From assembly GCA_035642125.1 (NCBI GenBank), contig DASQSZ010000190.1, positions 1 to 23,582 on the forward strand: a DNA stretch of 23,582 nucleotides, in the 5' to 3' direction. Below the pieces are notes generated by a model that was not told the origin of the DNA, made no database searches, and saw nothing but the letters and a program-made list of their open reading frames with translations. Below are positions 15,733 through 23,582 of the stretch, piece after piece (positions within the stretch are counted from its first letter, which is position 1; the number at the start of each line of letters is the position of its first letter). This DNA comes from CALAED01 sp937891035 (GTDB taxonomy: Bacteria > Actinomycetota > Actinomycetes > Streptosporangiales > Streptosporangiaceae). The translations under genes and the position numbers were made by a program.

Positions 15733-15909
15733 GTGGGTGGGGCAGAGGACTTCGCGAACGCTAAGTCCGACCTTTATCTGCACTTCATAGGGTCGGCCGC
15801 GGGCCGGCGCCCAATCTCTCGAGTTGAGCATGCCTGGTATCACCGCGGCGTTGCCGCCGCGGTGGACCCGTCATCGGCGCCGCCGAGCCGAGAGGCGTTG
15901 ACTCAATGA
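15733..15909 (+). CDS. candidate small ORF coupled to the MFS exporter gene
   Basis: A 58-aa frame whose TGA (15907-15909) overlaps the exporter ATG as ATGA. GTG 15733 has GGTGGAG 6 nt upstream; GTG 15721 would add four residues with no SD. The product (GAEDFANAKSDLYLHFIG, then RVEHAWYHRG and a Pro/Ser-rich tail) resembles no family I know. About three quarters of its third positions are G/C, similar to the adjacent radical SAM gene. It could be a true small protein, a leader that couples translation to the exporter, or chance. It lacks Cys, and no precursor-peptide features are evident. Confidence 0.4.
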   Translation: MGGAEDFANAKSDLYLHFIGSAAGRRPISRVEHAWYHRGVAAAVDPSSAPPSREALTQ

Positions 15910-17162
15910 AATCGATGCGCCACTTTCGGCTACTGGCCTTAGGCTACGGCATCTCCGCATACGGCAGCTACCTGGATATGGTGGCGCTGAACATATTTAT
16001 CTACAGCATTACCGGGAACGCCCTGACGACCGGGCTCTTCATGGCCGTCCGGCTGGCGGCGACCGTGGCCGCGGGAATCATCAGCGGCAGGCTCGTCTCT
16101 CGACGAGACCGGAAGCTGCTGATGGTCGGCGCTGATATCACTCAGGCGATCGCACTTATCGTGCTGCTTTTAGCCGGCGGCGGTGCGAGAGTCCCCTTGC
16201 TTTTTGGTCTGGCCATTGTCCTGGGAGCGTGTTCGACGCTGACGCAGGTGGCGCTCCGTAGCAGCATTCCGGAAATCGTGGGCGCCGAGCAGCGGGTGCG
16301 GGCGAACGGCATATTGGTCACGGTCCGGTCGCTGGCGATGGTCGCGGGATTCGCATCGGCCGGCGTGATCGTGGCGCGCTTCGGCTACACGGTGGCCTTC
16401 GTGCTGGATGCCGCCACCTACCTGCTGTCCGCGCTGATTCTGGTGCTACTGCCGATCAGGACGCGGTCGTCGTCGGCAGGCGGCGAAGACGCCGATGCCG
16501 ATGACAACGCCAGATGGACGTGGCTGGCGCCGTTGCGAGCCGCCCCGCTGCTCGCGGTGATGATCGGGGTCCGGATGGGCGATGGACTTGGGTCCTCGTC
16601 CCATAACGTTGGACTTCCCATCTATTCGAGTGCGCTTGACCCATCCCATCCTGCGGCGTTCATCAGTCAGTTCTGGGCGACCTGGGCGGTGGGCAACATC
16701 ATCGCGCAGCAGGCATGCGGGTGGTACACCAAGAAAACCGGCCAGGCGCCCGGCGAACGTGTCTTCGTGGTCGCGTCCTGCCTGATGTCCGGGGCGTTCA
16801 TCGTTGTCTTCACCGGGCTGCCGACTCTGCCGGCCGTCATCGCGGCCCTGGTGGCGGGCATCGCGGATGGCACGTCGGAGGTCTCCTATGTCTCCCGGCT
16901 CCAGGACACCCCCGACGCGCAGCGCGGCCGGCTGTTTGGGCTGTCGGCATCGGCTGAGAACACCAGTTTTGGTCTTGGAATGGTGGTCAGCGCGGTCTTT
17001 TTCGAGCGGTACTCACCGGTGCAGGTGGTCGCCGCTTTCCACGGGTTGGCGATCCTCTTGTGCATCGGATTCCTGTTGCTTCTGATCATGAATGGTGCCT
17101 TCAAAAAAGGACCGAGCGGGCGCATGGGCGTGCGTCAAAGACCGGGGAGCGTCTATGACTGA
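15906..17162 (+). CDS. MFS transporter, probable product exporter
   Basis: A 418-aa multi-pass protein of the major facilitator superfamily, closest in style to the MFS_3/EntS-like exporters that often accompany non-ribosomal peptide and siderophore clusters. About ten to twelve hydrophobic segments are visible. The loop between helices 2 and 3 has GRLVSRRDRKLLMVGAD, matching the MFS G-x-x-x-D/R-R-x-G-R/K-style motif A. The central cytoplasmic loop is Asp/Arg-rich (EDADADDNARW). SD GAGAGG lies about 10 nt before ATG 15906. The 3' end overlaps the PKS start by 8 nt (17155-17162), so export and synthesis are translationally linked. It carries two TTA codons (15939-15941, 16170-16172). The exported molecule is inferred to be the PKS/NRPS product. 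Confidence 0.88.
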   Translation: MKSMRHFRLLALGYGISAYGSYLDMVALNIFIYSITGNALTTGLFMAVRLAATVAAGIISGRLVSRRDRKLLMVGADITQAIALIVLLLAGGGARVPLLFGLAIVLGACSTLTQVALRSSIPEIVGAEQRVRANGILVTVRSLAMVAGFASAGVIVARFGYTVAFVLDAATYLLSALILVLLPIRTRSSSAGGEDADADDNARWTWLAPLRAAPLLAVMIGVRMGDGLGSSSHNVGLPIYSSALDPSHPAAFISQFWATWAVGNIIAQQACGWYTKKTGQAPGERVFVVASCLMSGAFIVVFTGLPTLPAVIAALVAGIADGTSEVSYVSRLQDTPDAQRGRLFGLSASAENTSFGLGMVVSAVFFERYSPVQVVAAFHGLAILLCIGFLLLLIMNGAFKKGPSGRMGVRQRPGSVYD

Positions 17163-20100
17163 GTCGAACTCGATGGTCGCCGTCATCGGTGTGGCATTCC
17201 GCTTCCCCGGCGCCGACACGCCGGAAAGGTTCTGGCAGATCATCCGAGATGGCAGCACTCGCATTCGGCGCTTCACCGACGCTGAACTCGCCGCCGCCGG
17301 TGTACCTCCCGAGCGCTACCGGCGCCCGGACTTTGTCGGCGCCAGCGCCGTGCTTGACGACATCGCCGGGTTTGACGCCAAGTTCTTCCGGGTGAGCGCA
17401 CGCGAAGCGCTGATCACCGATCCGCAGCAACGGATTTTCCTGGAGTGCGCGTATCACGCGCTGGAAAACGCTGGATATCCGCAGGAGCGCGCGGGGGAAC
17501 GGATCGGCGTCTATGCCAGCACCGGTTATCACTTGTACGCGATGCAGACCTACCTGCTGAACAACGCCCTGCCGGACACCGAAGCCGACAACTGGCTCTC
17601 CAGAATGGAGACGATGGTCGGCAACCATTCCGACTTCACGGCGACCCGAACGGCTTTCCGGCTCGGGCTCACCGGGCCCGCGGTAAATGTTCAGACGGGC
17701 TGCTCGGGCTCTCTCGTCGCGGTACAACTCGCGGCACAGTCCCTGCTCGTCGGGGACTGCGACCTCGCGCTCGCCGGGGCAACGGCGCTGCACGTCCCGA
17801 AGATTCTCGGCTACCACTACGTCAAGGGATCGATACTTTCGAAAAGCGGTCGGTTGCGGCCGTTCGACGCGGCGGCGGACGGCACGGTCGGTGGAATGGG
17901 CGTGGCCGCCATCGTCCTCAAGAGCCTCGAACGTGCGGTCGTCGACGGGGACACCATTTACGGCGTCATCCGCGGCTGGGGCGTCAACAACGACGGAGCT
18001 ACCAAGACGACCTATACCGCTCCCAGCGTCGAGGGCCAGCGCGCCGCGATCCGGCGTGCCCTGACCGCGGCCGGTGCCGGCGCGGACTCGATCGGCTACG
18101 TCGAGATGCATGGAACCGGAACGTTGAAGGGCGACCCGATCGAGTTCGAAGCGGCCTCGTCCGCGTTTCGGGAGGAGACCGACCGAACCGGTTACTGCGC
18201 CATCGGCTCGGTCAAGGGCAATATCGGTCATCTGGACGCCTGCGCCGGGATCGCGGGGTTGATCAAGGTATTGCTCGTGCTGAAGTACGGCGTCATCCCG
18301 CCGGTCGCCGGGTTCAGCCGGCCCAACCCCGCACTCGACGTGGCGAACAGTCCGTTCGTCATCCCGCGGCGCGCGATCCCGTGGCCGCCCACCGGCGCGC
18401 CGCGCATGGCCGGACTGACGTCACTGGGCGTCGGGGGCACCAACGTTCACATGGTGGTGCAGGAGGCTCCGGCGCGAAAGCCGCGGTCGCGTCGCGTGCC
18501 TTCGCCCGGTCTCGTCCTGGTGTCGGGGCGAGACGACGACTCCCTGCGGGCCAACGTCGTCGCGCTGCGCGACCACCTGTGTGGACATCCGGACACAGAG
18601 ATGGCGGACCTGGTCACCACGACCATGGCCGGACGCGTTCACTTGCCTCGTCGGCTGGCCGTCCAGGGCGCGACCCCGGCCGCCATCGCGGACAGGCTCG
18701 GCGCCTGGCTCGGCGCCGGGCGTACGGATGATTCCGCCGGGGTGCACACCTCGTCCGCCACCGGGCGTGGCTCGGCGGTCGCGTTCATGTTCAGCGGCCA
18801 GGGCGTCGCGTATGAGGGCATGGCCGCCGCGCTCCACGAGCGGTTCGCCCCGGTGCGGGAAACCCTTCGCGACCTCGAACGCCAGTACCAGGACGCCTAC
18901 GGCGAGTCCCTGCTCGATTGGCTGACCGGCGGCCCGGGCGGTGGTCCGGGCGGTGGTCCGGCCGGCGGCCCCGCCGGCGGTCCGCCGGACACGGCGACCG
19001 CGCAGCCGGCGTTGTTCGCGTTGCAACACGCCATCACCACGCTGTGGCGCCTTGTGGGTGTGGTGCCCAGTGTGGTCACCGGCCACAGCGTCGGAGAATA
19101 CGCGGCGTTGTGCGCCGCCGGCGCCATCTCGGCCGAGGAGGGTCTGCGCCTCACCGCGGAGCGCGGCCGGCTCATGCGACGTCACTGCGCGACGGGGGCG
19201 ATGGTCGCGGTCGCGTCCGATCTCCGCACCGCCGAGCGGCTCGCCGCGGAGGTGGCGGGCGTGGAACTCGCCGTGGTCAACGGTCCGGATCAGCAGGTGC
19301 TCGCCGGGCCGCCCGCCGCGATCGAGCGGCTGTCGGCGATCTTGACCGACCGGAACATCACCGGCAGGCGTCTGCCGGTCGGGCATGCCTTCCACACGAG
19401 GGCCATGGAGGCGATGCTCTCGGAGTATCGCTCCCTCCTGGAGGACGTGGCGGTCAAGCCCGTCACCGTCCCCTTCATCAGCGGGCTGGACGGACGTCTC
19501 CGCCCGGCGGGATGGACTCCGGACCCGGACTATTTCCTTCGGCACATCCGCCGGCCGGTGCGTTTCGACGAAGTCCTGCGCACCCTCGGCGACCGCACCG
19601 GCGACGTGGCCGCGCTGCTCGAGATCGGTCCGGGCGCCACGTTCGCCGCCCTGGCCCGACAGGCGTTGCCGGGCACGCCCATCCTGACGACCTCGCGGAG
19701 TCGAGCGGGGCTCGATTCGATGTGGGCCGCCGCGGCGGCCTTGCATTGCGAGGGAGGCGACATCGATTGGCCGGTCCTGTTGGAGGGCTGCACCGGCGGC
19801 CGGATCGCATTGCCCGGTTATCGCTTCCAGCACAAGATCCACTGGACTGGACCCGCATCGTCCATCGAAGTACCCGGAACCACATCCTTGACGGAGGCGG
19901 CGATGACACAGAGCAGCACATCAGTCGACCGGATACTCCGGCAGATCACGGAGCTGACCGCGCGGCATCTCCGCTATGAGGCTCACGAGATCACGGCCGA
20001 CGGCTCCTTCTTCGACCTCGGCGCCGACTCACTGCAAATGATCAACGTTCTCCGTGAGATCGAACAGGAGCATCAGGTCAAAGTGACGATGCGGGAGCTG

Positions 20101-20514
20101 TTCGAGGAGGCGAACACGCCGAGCCTGCTCGCGGAGCTGATCGCCGGACGGCAAAACGTTCCGTACGACGCCGACGTCGTCCCCGCGACGGCCCCGACGA
20201 TCCCCACGGCGGCTCCCCCGCCGGCTCCGCCGAAGGCCCCCGCGCCGGTTCCCGCGCCGGTTCCCGCGGCGGCTCCCGCGGCGGTGGAGATCGTCGCGGA
20301 ATCCACGGCGGGCGACGCGGAGCCTACGCGACCTGCCGACCAGGCGGACGCCGGCGCTCCGACGCGGGCACGGCAGGTGACGGCGCAGCCGGAGGACTAT
20401 GCGACGAGGCGGGAACTGGAGGAGCTCGCCCGGCGAGTGCGACAGCTATCACAGATCCAGTTGCAGCTGACATCCCAGGTCGCGGAGCTGCTCGACCGGA
20501 CGAACGGCAGGTGA
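17155..20514 (+). CDS. type I polyketide synthase, KS-AT-ACP
   Basis: 1119 aa, one elongation module without reductive domains. KS spans about residues 6-435, with Cys183 in VQTGCSGSL and the two His in HGTGT (319) and NIGHLD (359). AT spans about 540-860, starting at FMFSGQG, with Ser645 in GHSVGEYAAL and the specificity motif HAFH (744-747), which in modular PKSs indicates malonyl-CoA. ACP is about 910-990, with phosphopantetheine Ser959 in LGADSLQ. A Pro/Ala-rich linker follows, then a C-terminal coiled coil (about 1080-1119: RRELEELARRVRQLSQIQ). It should therefore add C2 and leave a beta-ketone. There is no N-terminal docking domain; KS starts at once, suggesting it acts first and takes a discrete acyl starter. 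SD GGGGA precedes ATG 17155. Upstream overlap is 8 nt; the NRPS start is 4 bp downstream. Confidence 0.95.
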   Translation: MTESNSMVAVIGVAFRFPGADTPERFWQIIRDGSTRIRRFTDAELAAAGVPPERYRRPDFVGASAVLDDIAGFDAKFFRVSAREALITDPQQRIFLECAYHALENAGYPQERAGERIGVYASTGYHLYAMQTYLLNNALPDTEADNWLSRMETMVGNHSDFTATRTAFRLGLTGPAVNVQTGCSGSLVAVQLAAQSLLVGDCDLALAGATALHVPKILGYHYVKGSILSKSGRLRPFDAAADGTVGGMGVAAIVLKSLERAVVDGDTIYGVIRGWGVNNDGATKTTYTAPSVEGQRAAIRRALTAAGAGADSIGYVEMHGTGTLKGDPIEFEAASSAFREETDRTGYCAIGSVKGNIGHLDACAGIAGLIKVLLVLKYGVIPPVAGFSRPNPALDVANSPFVIPRRAIPWPPTGAPRMAGLTSLGVGGTNVHMVVQEAPARKPRSRRVPSPGLVLVSGRDDDSLRANVVALRDHLCGHPDTEMADLVTTTMAGRVHLPRRLAVQGATPAAIADRLGAWLGAGRTDDSAGVHTSSATGRGSAVAFMFSGQGVAYEGMAAALHERFAPVRETLRDLERQYQDAYGESLLDWLTGGPGGGPGGGPAGGPAGGPPDTATAQPALFALQHAITTLWRLVGVVPSVVTGHSVGEYAALCAAGAISAEEGLRLTAERGRLMRRHCATGAMVAVASDLRTAERLAAEVAGVELAVVNGPDQQVLAGPPAAIERLSAILTDRNITGRRLPVGHAFHTRAMEAMLSEYRSLLEDVAVKPVTVPFISGLDGRLRPAGWTPDPDYFLRHIRRPVRFDEVLRTLGDRTGDVAALLEIGPGATFAALARQALPGTPILTTSRSRAGLDSMWAAAAALHCEGGDIDWPVLLEGCTGGRIALPGYRFQHKIHWTGPASSIEVPGTTSLTEAAMTQSSTSVDRILRQITELTARHLRYEAHEITADGSFFDLGADSLQMINVLREIEQEHQVKVTMRELFEEANTPSLLAELIAGRQNVPYDADVVPATAPTIPTAAPPPAPPKAPAPVPAPVPAAAPAAVEIVAESTAGDAEPTRPADQADAGAPTRARQVTAQPEDYATRRELEELARRVRQLSQIQLQLTSQVAELLDRTNGR
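18928..18987 (+). repeat. Gly/Pro-rich repeat inside the AT domain
   Basis: Five imperfect 12-bp units of the type GGCGGTGGTCCG encode GGPGGGPGGGPAGGPAGGPP (residues 592-611). It sits in the variable loop between the GQG and GHS motifs, adding roughly ten residues compared with typical AT domains. It is in frame and probably a flexible surface loop. Confidence 0.85.
20238..20283 (+). repeat. 12-bp Ala/Pro/Val repeats in the post-ACP linker
   Basis: Related 12-bp units such as GCGCCGGTTCCC encode APVPAPVPAAAPAA. They form part of the flexible linker between the ACP and the C-terminal coiled coil of the PKS. Confidence 0.7.
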
Positions 20515-20518
20515 GCAA

Positions 20519-23500
20519 GTGAGCCGGCTCAGTGACATCTCCGCACAGGTCGATCGGGACCTCGCCGCCGCGGGCGAGCTGTCGCGCCGCATCTCGGAAC
20601 GGCTGAACGTCACCGAAACGAACCGCGGCGCCGCGGAACACGGTCCGCGGGTGACGGTCTCGCGGACGTCGGGAATGGCCGGTGCGGCGGCGACCGATTC
20701 CCAGCAGGCGCACATTCGTGAGTTGATCGAACGGTATACCGCCCAGACCTCGACTTCGAAGCAACTGACGCAACGCCATCGGAAGGTCCTGGCCGACAGC
20801 CGAGCCGTCGTCGGCTTTCGCGGCAGCACGAAGGAGATGCTCTATCCCATCGCCGCGCGGCGCGCACAGGGCTCGTGGCTCGAGGATGTCGACGGCAATC
20901 GCTATGTCGACATCACCATGGGGTTCGGTGCGCTGTTGTTCGGTCACAACCCGGACTTCGTCGACGACGCGGTGGGCCGGCACCTGTCCAACGGTCTGCG
21001 GCTCGGTCCGCGCGCCGTGGAAACCGGCGAGGCGGCCGAGCTTCTCGCCGATCTGACTGGCATGGAACGGGTCGCCTTCGCCAACTCCGGGACGGAGGCC
21101 AACTCCGCCGCGATCAGGCTGGCCCGGGCCGCCACCGGGCGCGGCAAGATCGTCACCTTCAACGGTGCCTATCACGGGCACGCCGACAATGTGCTCGGTC
21201 GTTCCGCGGGATCGGGCGCCGGCCGGCGTACCGTTCCGGTGTCTTCGGGCATCCCGCCGAGCGCGGTGGCCGACCTGGTGGTGCTCGATTATGGCGACCC
21301 GGCGGGCTTTGAGGTGATCGAGGAGCTCGCCGGCGAGATCGCCGCGGTCATTGTCGAACCCGTGCAAAGCCGCAATCCGGGGCTGCGCCCGATGGAGTTC
21401 GTGCGGAGGCTGCGCGAGGTGACCCGCCGGCACGGCATCGTGTTGATGTTCGATGAGATGCTGACGGGTTTGCGTTTCGCGCCGGGCGGTGCCCAGGAGT
21501 TCTATGGCGTCTCGGCGGATGTGGCGACGTATGGCAAGGCGCTGGGCGGCGGGTTTCCGATCGGCGCCATCGCCGGGCGCGCCGACATCCTGGATGGGGT
21601 GGATGGTGGTTTTTGGCGGTACGGGGACGACAGTTACCCGCCCGCCGACACGACGTTCTTCGGCGGGACGTACATTCAGCATCCGGTGGCGATGGTCGCG
21701 GCCAAGGCGGTGCTGACGCAGCTGACGGAGCAGGGGCCGGAGCTACAGCGGCGGCTGAACGCGCGGACCGGCGAACTGGCCGACGTCCTCAACCGCTTCT
21801 TCGAGTCGGCTGGATTTCCACTTCGGATGCGCCATTTCGGGTCGATGTTCCGTTTTGAACATCGCGCCGACATGGATCTTCTCTATTACCATCTTATGCT
21901 CCGCGGAGTGCATATCTGGGAATGGCGAAATTTCTTCCTGTCCACCGCGCACTCCGACAGCGATATCGACTTCATCGCGGACGCGGTGCGGGGCTCTTTG
22001 AGCGAGTTGCGCGGCGCCGGATTCTTCCCCGCCGACCACCCGTCCCGCACGCCTACCCGAGAGCCGGCCACGCCGACCGCGCGAACGGCCGAGCGCGTGT
22101 CGGCCATGCCGTTGAACGCGGCCGCGGCCGTTCGTGCTCCGCGTCGCGCGCCGGACTTCAGCGTCTACTTCTTCGGCGACTATCCAGAAGACGAGACACC
22201 CCGAGACGGCAAGTACGAACTCATCGCGGAAGTCGCCCGGTTCGCCGACGAACATGACTTCCATGCGCTGTGGATGCCGGAACGGCACTTCCATTCCTTC
22301 GGGGGACTGTTCCCCAACCCCGCGGTCCTGGCCGCCGCGCTCGCCCGGGAAACCCGCCGGCTCCGGCTCAACGCGGGGTCGGTCGTCCTCCCGCTCCACG
22401 ACCCGATCCGGGTCGCCGAGGAATGGTCGATGGTCGACAACCTTTCCGGCGGACGCGTCGGGATCGGGTGCGCCGGCGGCTGGCACGCGGGCGACTTCGT
22501 GTTCTTCCCCGACCGCTTCGGCCGGCACAAGGAGCTGATGTACGAGCAGGTCGAGGTGGTGCGCTCGCTGTGGCGCGGAGAAAAAGTACGACGCCGCAGC
22601 GGCGACGGCGAACGCGAGGTACGACTTTTTCCGCGGCCGGTGCAGGAAATCCCTCCGATGTACACGGCGGTGGTGGGGGACTCGGCGTCGTACGAAGCCG
22701 CCGCCCGGCACGACATGGGCGTGGTCACCAATCTCATGTCCCAAAGCGTCGAGCAGCTGGCGGAGAACATCGCGCGATACCGCCGTGCCCGCGCGGCCCA
22801 TGGACTCGATCCGGACGCCGGCCGGGTGGCCGTCTTGCTGCACACCTATCTCGCGGCCGATCATGACAGCGCACGGCGCGAAGCCTACGATCCGATGCGC
22901 CGCTATATGCGGGCGTCGATGTCCCTATTCGGGTCGTTCACCAACAGCCTGGGCTACAACGTCGACCTGGCGTCGCTCGATGAAGAGGATCTTGACTTCG
23001 TCTTTCGCCGTGCGTACGACCGCTACTGCGAGCGGCGTGCGTTGATCGGCTCGCCGGAGACGGTCGCCTCGGTCGTGGACGAGGTGAGCGCGGCGGGAGC
23101 CGATGAGATCGTCTCTCTCGTTGACTTCGGGGTCGCGCCGGAGGCTCTCCTCTCCGGGCTGACCCACCTGGACCGGTTGCGCCGAGCCAAGCTCCGGCCC
23201 GAGCGAGTGCCCGAGCGAGTGCCCGGACCGAAACCGGCCGCATCGAGCGCGGAGACCGCTCCGCTGTCGGCCGCTCAGTGGCGGCTCTGGTTCCTTGATC
23301 GCATGTCTCCCGAGGTGCGCGCCTGCAACGAGCTCAAGGCGGTGCGACTCGACGGACCACTTGACGTGTCGGCGCTGCGCGCAGCGCTGCGGCGCCTGGT
23401 GGAACGACATGAGCAGCTGCGCACCGTTGTCCGGATGGTCCATGGCGAGCCGCGGCAACTCCTTCTTCCCCATACGGAACCGGATTTCGCGGTCATCGAT

Positions 23501-23582
23501 CGCCCGGCCGCCGCCGGGACGGCCGAACAAGCCGTTGTGCACGCGGTGGTGGCGGATGAGGGCTCGCGCCGCTTCGACCTGG
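20519..23582 (+). CDS. hybrid megasynthase: aminotransferase - luciferase-like monooxygenase - condensation (partial; continues past right edge)
   Basis: 1021 codons visible. Residues 1-35 form a charged amphipathic segment, probably docking to the PKS. Residues 85-500 are a class III (glutamate-1-semialdehyde type) PLP aminotransferase, with GFRGSTKEMLYPI, NSGTEANSAAIRLARAATGR, FDEMLTGLR and Lys340 in TYGKALGGG. It resembles the AMT domain of iturin/mycosubtilin synthases, which aminates beta-ketoacyl-ACP. Residues 545-890 are a flavin-dependent luciferase-like monooxygenase of the natural-product (MSnO) type: FSVYFFGDYPED, LWMPERHFHSFGG, GWHAGDFVFFPDRF. In microginin synthase the equivalent AMT-MO pair is credited with the 3-amino-2-hydroxy acid. 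A condensation domain opens at about 915 with LSAAQWRLWFLD and LVERHEQLRTVVR and is cut by the edge before its HHxxxDG. The start is GTG 20519, with AGGTGA just upstream, 4 bp after the PKS stop. Adenylation and later domains lie outside the window. Confidence 0.94.
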   Translation, partial: MSRLSDISAQVDRDLAAAGELSRRISERLNVTETNRGAAEHGPRVTVSRTSGMAGAAATDSQQAHIRELIERYTAQTSTSKQLTQRHRKVLADSRAVVGFRGSTKEMLYPIAARRAQGSWLEDVDGNRYVDITMGFGALLFGHNPDFVDDAVGRHLSNGLRLGPRAVETGEAAELLADLTGMERVAFANSGTEANSAAIRLARAATGRGKIVTFNGAYHGHADNVLGRSAGSGAGRRTVPVSSGIPPSAVADLVVLDYGDPAGFEVIEELAGEIAAVIVEPVQSRNPGLRPMEFVRRLREVTRRHGIVLMFDEMLTGLRFAPGGAQEFYGVSADVATYGKALGGGFPIGAIAGRADILDGVDGGFWRYGDDSYPPADTTFFGGTYIQHPVAMVAAKAVLTQLTEQGPELQRRLNARTGELADVLNRFFESAGFPLRMRHFGSMFRFEHRADMDLLYYHLMLRGVHIWEWRNFFLSTAHSDSDIDFIADAVRGSLSELRGAGFFPADHPSRTPTREPATPTARTAERVSAMPLNAAAAVRAPRRAPDFSVYFFGDYPEDETPRDGKYELIAEVARFADEHDFHALWMPERHFHSFGGLFPNPAVLAAALARETRRLRLNAGSVVLPLHDPIRVAEEWSMVDNLSGGRVGIGCAGGWHAGDFVFFPDRFGRHKELMYEQVEVVRSLWRGEKVRRRSGDGEREVRLFPRPVQEIPPMYTAVVGDSASYEAAARHDMGVVTNLMSQSVEQLAENIARYRRARAAHGLDPDAGRVAVLLHTYLAADHDSARREAYDPMRRYMRASMSLFGSFTNSLGYNVDLASLDEEDLDFVFRRAYDRYCERRALIGSPETVASVVDEVSAAGADEIVSLVDFGVAPEALLSGLTHLDRLRRAKLRPERVPERVPGPKPAASSAETAPLSAAQWRLWFLDRMSPEVRACNELKAVRLDGPLDVSALRAALRRLVERHEQLRTVVRMVHGEPRQLLLPHTEPDFAVIDRPAAAGTAEQAVVHAVVADEGSRRFDL
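23201..23224 (+). repeat. tandem 12-bp duplication in the monooxygenase-condensation linker
   Basis: GAGCGAGTGCCC is repeated twice in a row, giving ERVPERVP in the interdomain linker of the megasynthase. It is in frame and probably neutral. Confidence 0.85.

Noticed and set aside
15733..15909. RiPP precursor for the radical SAM enzyme
   Set aside because: No leader/core pattern, no Cys, and the radical SAM enzyme lacks a SPASM- or RRE-like domain; the neighbouring PKS/NRPS explains the locus better.
18421..19842. 473-aa minus-strand frame opposite the PKS
   Set aside because: Antisense of the KS-AT region; no recognisable motif.
20324..21682. 452-aa minus-strand frame opposite the PKS end and aminotransferase
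   Set aside because: Antisense shadow; the plus strand carries clear PLP-enzyme motifs here.

Overview
The window looks like chromosomal DNA from a high-GC actinomycete. Evidence: about 70% G+C, strong G/C bias at third codon positions, frequent GTG starts, SD-led genes and 4-nt ATGA/GTGA overlaps. There is no rRNA, CRISPR array or recognisable insertion sequence, and the genus cannot be named from the sequence alone.

Left part (1-6480), accessory or housekeeping genes. A SulP anion transporter with a STAS domain runs off the left edge on the minus strand. It is followed by a small secreted/membrane hypothetical (minus), a 65-aa membrane protein (plus), a DAO-family FAD oxidoreductase (plus), a kelch-repeat lipoprotein (minus) and a PAPS-type sulfotransferase (minus). 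After a 680-bp non-coding gap comes a compact five-gene dipeptide/oligopeptide ABC transporter operon (7161-12416, plus). It ends tail-to-tail with a membrane-anchored alpha/beta hydrolase (minus).

Right part (about 13330-23582), the left end of a PKS/NRPS biosynthetic gene cluster. A control region with a perfect 12-bp palindrome, direct repeats and an inverted repeat leads to a strong sigma-70-like promoter. Two bases past the predicted +1 lies a class II (Leu-like) tRNA-shaped gene with an abnormal anticodon loop. A cobalamin-type radical SAM gene begins within a few bases of its 3' end. After a short gap come a candidate 58-aa ORF, an MFS exporter, a KS-AT-ACP polyketide synthase and a megasynthase running off the right edge, with domains class III aminotransferase, luciferase-like monooxygenase, condensation. 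These last four are overlapping or separated by 4 bp and should be one transcript.

How the cluster could work (inference): the PKS adds one malonyl unit (AT motif HAFH) and leaves a beta-ketone because it has no reductive domains. The aminotransferase converts this to a beta-amine, the monooxygenase hydroxylates the alpha carbon, and the C domain couples the 3-amino-2-hydroxy acyl unit to an amino acid. This is the logic of microginin and the chemistry of bestatin/amastatin-type aminopeptidase inhibitors. The radical SAM enzyme, the tRNA-like gene and two TTA codons in each of the radical SAM and exporter genes add an unusual layer. The starter-loading enzyme and the rest of the NRPS are outside the window.
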